Shown here piece by piece: positions 23,143-34,860 of a stretch of DNA of 64,000 nt (its first letter is position 1; every line of letters begins with the position of its first letter). Under the pieces are notes generated by a model, which searched no databases, was not told the DNA's origin, and worked only from the letters and a program-made list of their open reading frames with translations. This DNA is from Mytilinidion resinicola (lineage: Eukaryota > Ascomycota > Dothideomycetes > Mytilinidiales > Mytilinidiaceae): contig NW_022985441.1 in NCBI RefSeq assembly GCF_010093595.1, forward strand, positions 1,543,838 to 1,607,837. The letters are read 5' to 3'. A program made the position numbers and the translations under genes.

Positions 23143-24284
23143 GGCGGCTATGCGGTCAGAGAGCCTTGACTAATGATGAAACACGATCTGCGGGAATGTT
23201 TTGGGGCGGCATCATAAACATCTGACATGCGACCGGTGCTGCAGAGCGATGTCGTTCACTCTACTTTGAAACATTCGTCGGCGTGGGGAAAACGTTTCTC
23301 CGCGATATCTCTTGGCACTTCTTTATGCAGGCCGAATTGGCCGACTGTCTGGCTTCATGTCTGCACGAGTCGCCGCCTTCTCCGCTGATAGATCGGATCG
23401 CTACCCTCGATTACAAATTACCGTACGGATCTCGGAGCGCCTCTCGCGTTGTGCGGCGGGTAGGCATTTTTGCGCAATGCGCGCCTCGCGGACGGCCGCT
23501 CGCGGTGGACCCTTGCCAACGAGCCACCCGCTGCGCTCAGCGTCCTCCCTGCTAGTGAGTAGAGTGGAGCTGCTGTGTCTGGACCGGCAAGCGCCAGATA
23601 TAAATTGGCTCGCGAGGGCCGTCCACTCGGCCAGGGATTCATGGCAGAGCCAGCGTGGGAGGGCAGATTGGCGCCTTTGCAAACAGTGCAACGCTGTGTT
23701 TCAGGGCGTCTGAGTGGCAGACTGCCGCAATGGCATTCTCGCGGTCGCGAGGCCATTCTCGAGGTTCCGCTCGGAGCGGTGGCCAGGCTCAGGGGCACGC
23801 AACCTCCATCACCACCCGCCCCGTCTCCCTTCGGCATCCCCTTGCCAGCAGCCATCCCGTGCTGGGTTTGGCCTGGCCGGCTACAGCTCCGTCGCCGAAT
23901 CACACGGCGGTACCTGCATTAACGTTATCTTCGCGGCCCCGTGCATCGCGCCCGATCGAGCCGCCCTCTTGCCTCAGCTCCCTGTGCTGTGTCCACCCCG
24001 AGAACGGCGGCCGAGCCGCAACCACTCGCTGCACCACTCACGCCACGCGCTATCCCCAAGCGCCTTGCCGAGCTGCCACACCCATCGCTCAGATCTCGCG
24101 AGAGGGCCAGTTGCTGCACTGCGCGGCCTGTTCACGCTGGAGCGAGCGCCCGCATCCCCAAGCCTCCCCTTTTTCGAGCCTCGCGCTGGCAAGTCCACCA
24201 CGCCTCCGGCCACGCCAGGACACACCAGCTCTTTGTTCTCCGCATTTGTGCAAAGTCATGACTATCACACCGCTGTAACGAATA
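23143..24284 (+). promoter_or_regulatory. Divergent upstream region with long C-rich leader
   Basis: The 1.1 kb between VPS37 and the coiled-coil gene is GC-rich and becomes C/T-rich on the plus strand toward 24285. Overlapping frames of up to 261 codons (for example 23714-24499) run across it. They lack motifs and overlap the real start in a different frame, so I do not call them genes. Confidence 0.4.
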
Positions 24285-27200
24285 ATGCAACCCCAACTTC
24301 CTCCCACGGAGGCCCGCGGTCCCTCTCTAGACTCGACTTCTGCCACCCTCACTTCGCGACCAAAGCCCTCAAACGTTGCTGTCCAGTCGTTCGCTGCCTT
24401 CCGCGCGCAGACTTCATCCATCCCCGCACCCTCCCCTGTGCGCCGGAAGCCCTTGCCTGCGAATGCCTCACCAATAGCCTCTCGATTCTCGTCGGCTGAA
24501 TACACAGCCAGCCCTAGGCTTGTCGTTGAGAGTGGCTTTTCCAAGCGCTCCTTCTCCATTGACAGCCCGCCGCTGAAAGCGCCACCGCGTCTGGATACCG
24601 TCCTGTCGCCGCCTGCGAGCAGTACCCAAGAGGACTTCTTGCCCAGAGATCTAGACAGGTAAGCCCTCCTCCATGGCCGCAAGCATTGCTCTCCGTCACC
24701 GTGCTAATGGGCGCCTCGCCTTCTAGACATCCACACGGACACACTCCTTTAACAGCGGTCCCTCCCACCGCATTACCCTTAGCCCAACCTTCGCCGAGCA
24801 ACCTCAAATCGGACACTTTACAAAGACCACGGCACGACCGGGCGTTCAGCAGCTATCATACGGCACACGGATCGATATCCGAGGGGGAGGAAGGACAGGT
24901 CTCGCACTCGCGGTCTCCGACTATGCCCAATATGCCACTATACACCTCACAAACTCCCGCAGAAAGAGCAGAAACACAGCCAAATCTCACATTACAGCTG
25001 GACGGCGTCACTTCAGATTTTCTAGACGACGACCCATACTCTCCCGGTCCCGATCCTACGCAACAATCGAAGCCGAAGTCTCCCGGCGGCACCACCTTTG
25101 GCTCATTCTTCGGCTGGACAAAGTCGGGACAACAGCAAAACGGGGCCACCTCGCCCACAACTACGTTTTCAGACCGCTCGTTATCTCCAGCACACTCTCC
25201 CGCGTTATCGAGACATCACATTGACGCCAATAACATGAACAAAGGGGCACCATCGGCACTTGATATTCCAATGGCCAATTCCACGTACAATCCCAACTCG
25301 TATTTTAATGTTCCTGGTACACCCCTGTTCTCGTCATCTCCCAGCATGAACGCCCACGTTGAAGAGCTCGAGCGGGAACTCCGAGAGGTTAGCTCAGAGC
25401 TGGCTGCGTCGATAGCAAGGGAAATGGAGCTGGAAGATGAGGTCGAGCGGTACAAGATAGATTCGTCTAACATGACGTCGGAAGTGAACCGAAGAACAAG
25501 CGACTACTACTCTGACTCCGGAGCTAGCTCTGTTAGATATCCCATAGGAGACAGTGAGAGCAAACTGGAAGAGGTGGAAAGGCTACGGAGGAAAGCTGAG
25601 CAAGACCGTGCAACACTGAAGGTGTCAATGTCGGAGCGGCTTTCTGATGAGCTTCGGAGACGTAGGGATCTGGAAGAGCAAGTGCAAACTCTCGAAGAAA
25701 AAGTCCATAAAGGAGGCTCGCGAGGGCCTTCTATCGATGAGAGTGGACGGGTAAGGGAGCTAGAAAGCTCCCTAGAAGAAGCTCGGAGAAGACTTGCTGA
25801 AGAAAGACAGGTGAAAGAGAACTTCGAAGATTTATTGACCGCACTCCGTCAAGAGCTCGAGCAGCATCGAAACGAGAGAGACAACCTACGAGACGAGATT
25901 GTGCCGCAATTGAAGGCCCGAGTAGAGGGACTAGAGGCAGAATCATCCGAAGTCCAAACTCTTATATATGAGAGCACTCGTATGCAGCAAGAGATCCAAT
26001 CGCTAAGGAATGAAAACCAGACGCTTGTAAATGCCCGAAGGATGCAACTAGAGCTCGCACAGCAACAGCAACAGCAAAACCGCTTCAAGGCCATCGCCGA
26101 GGAAGCCGAGCCAACTACACCGGCAGTGACACCCCGGATAGGGCTGTCAAGATCGAACTCGCTTGCTCGCAGTTCGGCTTTCAATTCTAAGCGAGGCTCT
26201 CTCTCTCGATCCAACTCGGTCAAGGACAGACCCGCGGAAGCAAAGCGAGACTCAACCCAGAATCCCCTAAAAGAGATTGAGGAGCAAAGAGACGCCCTGC
26301 ATCGCGCCTTGAAGAGTCTTCTGCACCGACAGGAATATCAAGCTAAGGAATACGAGAAACGGATCAAGGCACTTGAGATGGAAAGAGACAGCGCAATGAG
26401 CGTCACCCCACGCCGCACTGCATTCCACGCAGAGGTCAAGCATTTGAGGGATGAAGTTAACCACCTTCGACGTCGTGCTGATGATGCTCTCGAGCAGAAG
26501 TGGCAATGTGAGAAGGGCCTGGGTGGTCTGAGAATGGATCTCGACCGTGCCCAGCAGGAAACCAGCTCTCTTCGCGACCTTCTCTCCGAGCATGATATCT
26601 TCGTCCCAGAGAGGAAGGGCTCCATTACATCCGTTCGTTCAGATGATGCTGTTCCTGACTCTTTAGACAAGGCTTACAACGAGCTTCAAACAACACATGC
26701 GTTGTCTCTTGCTCGAATTAAAGACATGGAATCGGAAGATAGCCTAGGGCTTGCCGGCGAGGAAGCTGAACGGACGATGGCTTTACTGAAGCAAAGCATA
26801 TCCGACGCGGAGGCCGAAAGAGATATCGCTCAAAAAGAAGCCAAGGAGTACCGGCTGAAAGCCCGAGCTTTGCAAAAGTCGGAAATCGAACATCTAGGAA
26901 AGGAACAAAGCTTGTCTTCCGAGCTTTACGCTGCCGCCACTCGTATGGACGAGCTTTCAGCCAAGGTTCAGGCGCAGCTTCAATCGAACAAAGCTCTTCG
27001 CAAGCGCTTAGCTGACGCAATATCTCGAGGCGAGCTCGAACAGGCAAAGTCTACATCGACGATTGTGGAGCTTGAGCGCAAGCTTAAAGCAGCCGAGGAA
27101 AAGGTCATGAGCGCCCAACAGTCGTCGGAAGAGTCAATCGCGAAGCATGAGGAAGAAGTAAAGTCTTTGAAAGAGAGCCAAGGCGAGCAGCTACGACGAG

Positions 27201-27601
27201 CCAAGTCTGGCTTACTGAGCCCAGCTAGATTCTCGCCGACTGCTCCCGTGTCGCCTATGTTCGCACTTCGATCGCCAAAGCTAGATAAGACAACGAGTGG
27301 GCTCGGCATGACAATGGCAGAGGCCACGAAGACCCAGCTTCTAGAGACACGTGTTCAAGATCTCGAGAAGGCGCTCTCTGACGCCGATCGAGAGATGGAA
27401 GAAGTAGTTGGCAGGATGAACATGGCGCAGATTGAGGTGGCAGAGCTGCAATTTGAAAGGTTAGTTCCTTCGGTTCTGACCCTATTTAACGCAGCACTCG
27501 TACTAACGGCATATAACCACAGGGATGAAGCCATGCGACAAACGAGAAACTTGCAAGCCGCGATCCTTGCGGAGCGTGAAAAAGTCAAGGCTCTTATGTA
27601 G
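24285..27601 (+). CDS. Large coiled-coil protein, unknown function
   Basis: Three exons, 24285-24658, 24727-27459 and 27523-27601, give 1061 residues. Intron 1 has GTAAGC and TTCTAG. Intron 2 has GTTAGT, a perfect TACTAAC branch site at 27501 and CACAG. The first third is Ser/Pro/Thr-rich and disordered, with the block TTFGSFFGWTKSG near 260. From about residue 335 the chain is heptad-rich coiled coil (VEELERELREVSSELAASI onward), interrupted near 600 by a Ser/Arg-rich stretch SRSNSLARSSAFNSKRGSLS that looks like a phosphorylated linker. Further coils continue to the end. I recall related fungal proteins being auto-labelled 'M protein repeat protein', which is only a coiled-coil similarity. 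A cytoskeletal or cell-end scaffold role is inference. Confidence 0.85.
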
Positions 27602-29290
27602 TAATCATCTGCACCATATTTATTTTGAGCATCTCTCCACGCACCACATGGACCGACACGAAGCTTTCTTACATTCTGCCTGAGATGCCTTTAGGCGTCT
27701 GCCCTTTGGGCACGGAGGCTGCGGGCATACGGCGTTTGTTAAAGACGGCATTTACACGGGAGCCGGCCGGCTTGGTGCATTGCGGCGTTCACTTTGCTTG
27801 ATTAAAAAGGCCACAGGCCCAATCACATTTGATCATCATCATTTGCAGCGCGGATCGACGTTTGGTTTGCTTTGAGGCAAGGCAGTTCAGAATCTCTGCA
27901 TCGGGACTGTGTCCACCTAGCGATATACCCTTCTCGTCCGGAGAGGTAGCCGACGGCATACTCGATGGACTCCGGGCTGGATGCCCTTTTGTACTGTTTA
28001 TATAGCTCTGTATTATTATTAATGATCTAATGTTTGGATGTCGACTGCAAGCTTACCCCCCGATCCTTGTCCTGTGTGTGATGGGTGGTGAGAGAATGGT
28101 GCTCTTGAAGTTCTCGGGTTCACGTCTACGCAGTGAATGAGTGTTGGCCGTCCCAGAGCCAGAGTTTGGCCTGTCTGCGCGGCGAGTGTTGCTCGGATGT
28201 GAGAATAGGGCATGCCGTAGCTGTACACTGATATGCAGCGTGGCATGGTCAGGCCGGTGGTTGAGCATCCCCAGACCGCGTTTGAAACCACGGCCGCCGA
28301 TGCCTGCTGTTCGACGGCAAAATGCCTACAGTTGCAGCACGCGGCCGACTCTTACGGCCAATGCGACGACCAGCTCCTCGACGGGCGGACGGCGGATCCA
28401 TCAATGAGACATCGGTGCGATGATGGGCCGTGGTGCAACGGATGGGGGGTGCTTGATGCTCCTCCCGCCCTCAGCCGGCGCTTTGGACACGATGGGCGGG
28501 CGTGGTCGTCGCTGTGCTGCGACGTGACGGTGGACTGCTGCGGACAGCCTTCGTGTGGATGCGGACGCGCTGTCGTGCCACCTCGCACGGCGTGGATATA
28601 CGGGCGTTACTGGGAGCAGGGCCGTGGTTGAGGCGCTGGGCGCGGTGCAGCATGGCAGACGCTCACACGTGTCTTGCAGTTGGACCCATGGGACTCCGGC
28701 GGGAGCCCTGGAGAGGCCTGCCAGCGGGAGCTGTTCCGCCGCCCATGGACGGGCTGGATGTGTTTGGGCCCAACTCGGCCTGGTATCGATAGCAGAGGCA
28801 CGAAACTCAGGAGGCCCTGAGTGCTGCCCGCAAACCCCCCTGGACTGACTGCACCGCTTTTTCTCCATCTTCAGCATGTCCTCAGTCCAGCGCTGAACCC
28901 TCCGGCGTCCAATCAACCCCTCCGTGTGCATGGTGCCGAGTCGTCGAGCACCACGCTAGCCATCAACGTCGGCCTCTTCTCCCTTCCTTGAACCAGAGCC
29001 ACCGCCCTCGACGTCTTGCCCTCGACGTCTTCACCTCCGTGCCACCTCGTCCACGTCCACCGCTCTGCACGCACCAGCACCCATTCCGCCCGCCAACTCT
29101 GCTGGCGAGCTGGACACGGCCAGCCACTGACTGCTGCCCCTTCGCCTGCACCACCTCGACTTCCAAAAAGGGCTGTGCTATATCCCCTCCGCCTTCCTCC
29201 CGCCTCAATTCCTCCTCCGCCTGCACGCCACCTGCAGGGCACGCGGATCCTCGACACTTGCCTGGCGTCCTCGGGCCAGCAGCCGTCGCC
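27602..29290 (+). promoter_or_regulatory. Spacer and long leader of the COT-1 kinase gene
   Basis: The 3' end of the coiled-coil gene is followed by 1.3 kb of GC-rich DNA, C/T-rich from about 28900 to the kinase start. Short upstream ATGs occur, for example at 28930, which opens a nine-codon frame. The kinase reading frame is open back to 28988, but with no in-frame ATG before 29291. I see no other gene. Confidence 0.4.
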
Positions 29291-31504
29291 ATGAACAACA
29301 ACAATAACAACCCCCCGAACCGCCTGCAGTTGAACTTCGGCTTCAGTGACCGCAACAACAACAATGCCAACTACGCCGCCGACGCTGGCCGCGCCTATCC
29401 CACCACGCCCTCGACCTTCCCCCAGCCTGTCTTCCCCAACCAGGCAGGCCAGCAGGAGGTCTGGGGCACTCAGCAGCCGAACAATGGATACGCCCCAGGC
29501 TACTTCGCCCCCCCTACGGCCGCCTACTCGGCCGGCTATCAGCAGCAGCAGGGTAATCTCCAAGCTCCCTCCGCTGCCTACCGCGCACCGCAGTACAACG
29601 ACGGCACCAATGGCTTAGTCCACCAGTTCTCTCACCAGAACCTGGGTGGTGGCCGTTCGGCGAGCCCTTACAGCCGCCAACCCTCCCCCAGCCAGCGTCC
29701 AAGGACCGCTGGAGCTACTGGCCAGCAGTACAGCAGCTATCTCAACTCGCAAATGCCCAATGCCCCTCGACTCCCATCGCTCTACGATGAGGAGCCACCC
29801 GCAAAGTCGGCCGAGAAGTACTCGGAGAACGTCCTCCGCCAGGCAAAGGTGTCGGTTGGCCTTGTCAGCACTTTCTTCAAGGACAGCGTCCAACGAGCGC
29901 GGGACAGGAACCAGAGGTAAGCTTATAAACCCCGCGAGCAACTTGATACATTCCTAACTCTATATAGGTCTCTCGATTTGGATGGAATCAAGAGCAACCC
30001 TTCAATCTCTGAGTCACGCAAGGCACAGCGGGAGCGGGACATGCGTCGGGCAGAGGCTGAGTATCTTCGCTTCCTGAGGACCAAGGAAAAGCCTGAGAAT
30101 TTCTCGACTCTCAAGATCATTGGAAAGGGTGCATTTGGTGAGGTCAAGCTCGTCCAGCGGAAGAATGACGGCAAGATCTACGCATTGAAGTCTCTGGTCA
30201 AGTCTGAGATGGCAAGTATTGTGTTTCTTATGTGCAAGACTTCCCGGACTAACTGATAACGCACAGTTCAAGAAAGACCAACTAGCTCACGTTCGGTCGG
30301 AGCGAGACATTCTTGCCGAGTCTGACAGTCCTTGGGTTGTCAAGCTGCATACTACCTTCCAGGACAACACCTTCTTGTACATGCTGATGGAGTTTCTTCC
30401 TGGAGGAGATCTCATGACCATGCTGATCAAGTACGAGATCTTCACTGAGGACATCACCCGCTTCTACATGGCTGAAATCACTTTGGCAATCGAGGCCGTC
30501 CACAAGCTGGGATTCATACATCGGTATGTACTTGAATCTAGTGAAATGTCCCTCATCCTAGCTAACACGGTGATAGTGATATCAAACCCGACAACATCCT
30601 GCTCGACCGAGGCGGTCATATCAAACTTACAGATTTCGGTCTCTCCACCGGATTCCACAAGGAGCATGAAGCAGGATACTACAAGAAGCTTCTCGCTGGT
30701 GGCACACACAAATCGAACCGAGACAACCGAAATTCCATGAACCTTGATCAGATCCAGTTAACGGTCAGCAATCGTTCTCAGATCAACACATGGCGAAAGT
30801 CCCGTCGACAGCTCGCATATTCTACTGTCGGCACACCAGACTATATCGCACCAGAAATCTTCAGCGGACAAGGCTACGACTACAGCTGTGATTGGTGGTC
30901 TGTAGGAACTATCATGTTCGAATGTCTGATCGGTTGGCCACCTTTCTGCGCCGAGGAACCCCATGATACGTATCGGAAAATCGTGGACTGGCCTCGCAAC
31001 TTGCACTTCCCTCCGGACCAACAGCTCGGCCCTGAAGCGGAAGACTTCGTCAAGAGGTAGGCCAAGGCCGATTTTCTATCTAATCCAGCACAGTCCCCCC
31101 GGCAATCCCCCCAGCACAGCTCTTCGACAGTTACTTCTCCATTCCTTCATTGCCATTTGGCTTAGCCATTTGGCACTTCGTTTTGAAAGCTTACCAGTCT
31201 TAGACTCATCTGTGACGCCGACAATCGCTTGGGTCGTATGGGTGGAGCTCACGAGATCAAACAACACCCCTTCTTCCGAGGCGTCCAGTGGGACGGTCTT
31301 CGCCGAATCCGTGCTCCGTTCGAGCCAAAGCTGTCATCGAACGTCGACACGCAATATTTCCCGATCGACGAAATCGACCAGAACGACAACAGCGCTGCCC
31401 TGCGCGCTCAGACCGCGCAGGCAGGCGACGACCTTGCTGCCGAGATGAGCCTTCCCTTCATCGGCTATACGTACAAGCGATTCGACGCATTCCGAGGTTC
31501 TTAG
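29291..31504 (+). CDS. cot-1: NDR/LATS-family serine/threonine kinase COT-1
   Basis: Five exons, 29291-29916, 29968-30211, 30267-30523, 30577-31056 and 31204-31504, give 635 residues. The head (1-200) is Asn/Gln/Tyr-rich and contains [16 protein letters not shown], characteristic of COT-1. A MOB-binding region follows: [18 protein letters not shown], then [18 protein letters not shown]. The catalytic domain has GKGAFGEV (261 on), YALKSL, HRD (375-377) and DFG (395-397). A basic NDR-type insert, [20 protein letters not shown], carries the activation-loop serine. The tail holds the hydrophobic motif FIGYTYKRF with Thr 625. The kinase acts with MOB2 to control hyphal tip extension and branching. 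Intron 2 begins GCAAGT instead of GT, and the join SEM-FKKDQ is fixed by the family. Branch sites CTAAC are visible in introns 1-3. Confidence 0.96.
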
Positions 31505-32543
31505 AGCGCTCCCGCACCTGTTGCATCAACAGCCTGGAAAGACTTTTATAACGAAACGAAGCGGATACACGGTTCGACACGACAAAGAACAAGCACTTCA
31601 TTTGAGCAGGGAGCTCATAACGGTGTAGCCTCCTTACTATTGCACGGAAACGTTCAGCTCTTGAACGATATACAACTCGTAAGGTACGTATCCGATACCA
31701 TCGGAGCTACGGGCTTGCATCTTCTTTTGGCTGGCAAAGCATTTTGAAATGGATTCCCCAGCATACTCTTGTTTTATCTGCCTTCTTTCTCCTGCCCTGG
31801 TTAAGCCCCACATCGTTTTGAAGCTTCGATTCCGTGTCTACTATCCATCTAATTTCCCCCCTATTGGCCCCTCTATTTTCCCATAATTGGCGTACGGATG
31901 GCTATAGGCTTCTTTGGCTGGTTAGGCTGTGATGTGCAGTGGTCCATGGCAGGCACCGAGGGCGGATGGTTACTCTGGAAACGAACGACACGGCAAGTGG
32001 TTGTTTTTGGGGCTTGCGGGCATGAATGGAATGGAGGGTGGGTTTAGACGTCTAAGTAGCGGGGTTGATTTCGGGCCATCGGTCAACTGACAAGCCCATT
32101 CAAATATGAAACTTTGTCCCAGCTTGATTGAAGGGTTTTGTGTGAATTTGTCTTAACCATCATGCTGATCCTCCCAGAATCGCCCCTCCCTCCGTATGCT
32201 CATGTATCTGTCTCTCGCAAAAGTTTTCGCGAATAGCCTCCCTCCACTTCCTAAAAGATCAGAACCCTAAGAGGGGGCCGAATCTGAATGCCGTGTAGTA
32301 GGGGAATCGCATGCAAATGCAAAACACCGTGAAACTCCTAGCCCATCCCCGCCCGAAAATCCCGCAAAAAAGGAAACCCTCCCTCATATCATCTCATCGC
32401 ATCCACCAACCGTCGTTCGTTCTCGTAGAAGGGCAAGTTTATAGCAGTTCCACCGCCCACTCGCCGTCGTCGTATCGTAGCGCCGCCTCCTCGCCTTCTC
32501 CCTCCCCCTCTGCCTCTCCCTCACGATTCCATCCCACGCGGGC
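31505..32543. other. COT-1 3' region and spacer
   Basis: About 1 kb between the COT-1 stop and the RPB12 stop, two genes that converge. It is T-rich early and C-rich late. No coding signal. Confidence 0.5.
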
Positions 32544-32938
32544 TCACCGCGCCTCAAACTGCACCATCCTGCAAATCCCGGGTTAGCTTAATTCGCCCTC
32601 CCCAAACAAAGCTCTCTCCGCTCTATTCCCTCCTCCTCCTCCCCCAATACATCATCCCCCAGCCCCCAGCCCCCACTACCTCCCTACCATCTCCTCCCCC
32701 TCCTCCTCCTCCTCCTCCAGAGAGGTATGAAACAGCACAGAACTCACCGGTTCGTCCGCTGCTTGTACAGCACGCGGTGGCCGCAGCTGCGGCAGCGGAT
32801 CGGCTCGCCGCGCTTCAGGCTGACGGCGGCGTTGCAGTCGCCGCAGGTGTAGTCGACGGAGCGGCCTTCGCCGGTCGAGGCGGCGGTGGTGGTTGTCGTG
32901 GCGGCGGCGGTGGTGGTGGGGGGGACGTAGGTGGACAT
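32544..32938 (-). CDS. RPB12: RNA polymerase I/II/III shared subunit RPB12 (RPABC4)
   Basis: Two exons on the minus strand, 32938-32748 and 32568-32544, give 71 residues. The intron is 179 bases with GTGAGT and TTTGCAG. The last exon is only 25 bases and codes for MVQFEAR plus the stop. A Thr/Ala-rich head of about 25 residues precedes DYTCGDCNAAVSLKRGEPIR and CRSCGHRVLYKQRTNR. The zinc-binding cysteines are 32, 35, 49 and 52. The C-terminal RMVQFEAR is nearly invariant in this subunit and proves the tiny exon. RPB12 bridges large subunits in all three nuclear RNA polymerases. The 15-base N gap sits five bases upstream of the start codon. Confidence 0.93.
32685..32720. repeat. (CCT)n microsatellite in the RPB12 intron
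   Basis: Nine or more nearly perfect CCT units on the plus strand, purine-rich on the transcribed sense strand of the intron. Confidence 0.75.
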
Positions 32939-32943
32939 TTTGG

Positions 32944-32958
32944 NNNNNNNNNNNNNNN
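32944..32958. other. Assembly gap of 15 N
   Basis: Fifteen undetermined bases in a G-rich stretch. True length is unknown. Confidence 0.99.
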
Positions 32959-33410
32959 GGGGGGTGAGGCCGGGGGTAGAGGTTTTGGGGGGGTTGGATG
33001 AGCTTTGGTGGAGCTGGTGAGAGGTTGGAGGTAGGTGGAAAGAGTGTTAGGTTTGGAAAAGGTTGGAGGTGGAAAGTTAGAGGTGGTGGGGCGGGCGGTG
33101 AGTGGAATTTTGGACAGGGGTTGGGATGGGTCACGTGGTAAAGGGGATATTCTAACTTTCAGAGCGAGTACTAGGAGGTAGTGGGTTCCAGTCCTATCTT
33201 TGATTGGTGTGTGTTGTATGAATTAGGTTTTAAAATATGCCCTAGGTAGCATGAAGTCACTAGAAAAAAGATCCCGGATAGTCCGAAAATGGTATGGCTC
33301 ATGACTGAACCTACTTCGCCGCACGGCAGGAGGGCTGTCTACTGTACATATCCGTCCGTGCCGTCACGTCCTGTCGTTCCAGTCATCATTAATTACCAAT
33401 CGTCCTGGCC

Positions 33411-34277
33411 ATGCCCTCACCCCACGAGTCTGAATCTTGTCACTTACTTCACCTGCCTAATGAGCTTCTCATTGAGATCTTGGCTTTGGCCGTGAATCAC
33501 CAAGACTCTCAGCTCTGTGACTGGGAAGGGAGGAATTGGTACAATCTTACCCTTACCCGGGCTCCTGGTAGGACTCGGCACAGCAGTCCAATTTTCCTCG
33601 ACCATTTGATCGAGATTGACCTCCCAGCACTGGAACACCTACAGTTAGATCAAGTCAGAGCCTTCTGCTTATCCTGCGTCGCCGGCCCCAATTCTGTTCC
33701 GGAGACTATGTCTAGGAAGAGACGCACCGCCCCATTTGCTAAGTTATCATTGTACAATTTTCGCGGTACCACATCCATTCTCACTGCTTTCCTCACCTGG
33801 CCCCGGGCTCTTGAGCACTTTGTCTGGGACCCCTCCCGGTATACTGTCGACACCGGTCGCACTCCGCGGATGGTCCATCAAGCTCTAGAGCCTCATCATC
33901 TAACGCTGCAGTCCTTGAAACTTGAGAGTAAGATTTTCGAGGAAAACATCATCGATCTCACTCATTATGCGGAGCTACAAGATCTGCGACTTTCAGCGTT
34001 TGACCCCCTTGAGGCCATCGGCGACCACGCACTACGCCTAGCAGCCCCCAAGTTGCGCAACTTCACTTGGGATCTTACCAGGACCATTCTCTATCCTGAA
34101 GCCTTCAATAAACCGACACTGGACGGTCTACGAACGTTTGTAGACGTGCTGCTCTCGCAGGGGTGTCCGCTACAGCGCATCGATGTTGTATTATGGCCTC
34201 GTCCAGGGTTTTATACGAAAACACGTAGCTTATACAACACTAGGACTTTCGAGGCCATGAATAAAAGCTCGGGTTAA
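33411..34277 (+). CDS. F-box-like protein, probably shortened
   Basis: A single frame of 288 residues. Near the N-terminus LHLPNELLIEILALAVNHQ is an F-box opening (about residues 13-31), the SKP1-binding surface of SCF ubiquitin ligases. The following helices of the F-box, normally rich in Leu, Cys and Trp, are missing. The sequence jumps through WYNLTLTRAPGRTRHSSP to leucine-rich segments (LPALEHLQLDQV, LTLQSLKLESKIFEENIIDL, AELQDLRLSAF, LAAPKLRNFTWDLTRTI), the substrate-binding part. The end, TRTFEAMNKSSG, looks premature. I infer an internal deletion and a cut tail relative to full-length relatives. The gene lies at the edge of a patch of broken genes. Whether it is still expressed cannot be judged from sequence. 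Confidence 0.6.
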   Translation: MPSPHESESCHLLHLPNELLIEILALAVNHQDSQLCDWEGRNWYNLTLTRAPGRTRHSSPIFLDHLIEIDLPALEHLQLDQVRAFCLSCVAGPNSVPETMSRKRRTAPFAKLSLYNFRGTTSILTAFLTWPRALEHFVWDPSRYTVDTGRTPRMVHQALEPHHLTLQSLKLESKIFEENIIDLTHYAELQDLRLSAFDPLEAIGDHALRLAAPKLRNFTWDLTRTILYPEAFNKPTLDGLRTFVDVLLSQGCPLQRIDVVLWPRPGFYTKTRSLYNTRTFEAMNKSSG

Positions 34278-34479
34278 ACTATATGGAGCTCGGCTGATTA
34301 AATCTCAGTTGCGCAGTCAGGCTCCCTTGAACATTGAATAACTGTCGAATATCGTCTAAGGTGGCTCGGAGACCTACCAGGCTTGCCTACATGTTGCTTT
34401 AAAATAATCTCTAATAGTGGGTTAGGGGACGTTAAGCAGTGCGTCGCAATGGTGATATATACAAGCCTTCACGTAGATG

Positions 34480-34860
34480 ATGAGCCATAGTCAGAGGGAA
34501 GCGGAATAAGACGAGGTGTGTAGCCAAAACCTGTATTGATGATTGTGAGGAAGCTAGCTATTGAGCGGAAGGAGGAAAGATAGTTATACACAAGGTGCTG
34601 AGTAAGCCTGCTAGAGAGGAAGGGGCCTGCAATAGTCTTTTTCGTGCATGCGATGATGCTGTGTCTTCCAATACGCAAATTCCATCTCGTGGTGAGCGTA
34701 GTAGCCGCTCGAGTCGAAGAGGTAAAGCTTCCCCGTGTCATCGGCGAGGCCAAAGTTTCCATTCCATAGGTCCCCGTGGATGAAACGGGGTTCCACTTGT
34801 ACGGTGTTTGGGACCAGTTGCTCTCTTGTATTTATGGTAAATTGACCGAGGAACGAATGC
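34480..34860 (-). pseudogene. Second fragment of a fructosamine-3-kinase-like phosphotransferase
   Basis: On the minus strand, a frame reads HSFLGQFTIN, then EPRFIHGDLWNGNFGLADDT and LYLFDSSGYYAHHEMEFAYW before a stop near 34611. HGDLWNGN is the catalytic (Brenner-type) motif, and FDSSGYYAHHEMEF is the metal-binding and following segment of the aminoglycoside/fructosamine kinase fold. The N-terminal ATP-binding lobe is missing and the C-terminal sequence after HHRMHEKDYC drifts out of frame. It lies directly behind the other fragment on the same strand, overlapping its end in a different frame, as if two copies were joined tail to tail after a deletion. Confidence 0.65.

Noticed and set aside
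23575..24499. Frames of 115-261 codons ahead of the coiled-coil gene
   Set aside because: They overlap each other and run into the true start in a different frame. Composition is Ser/Pro/Arg-rich only.
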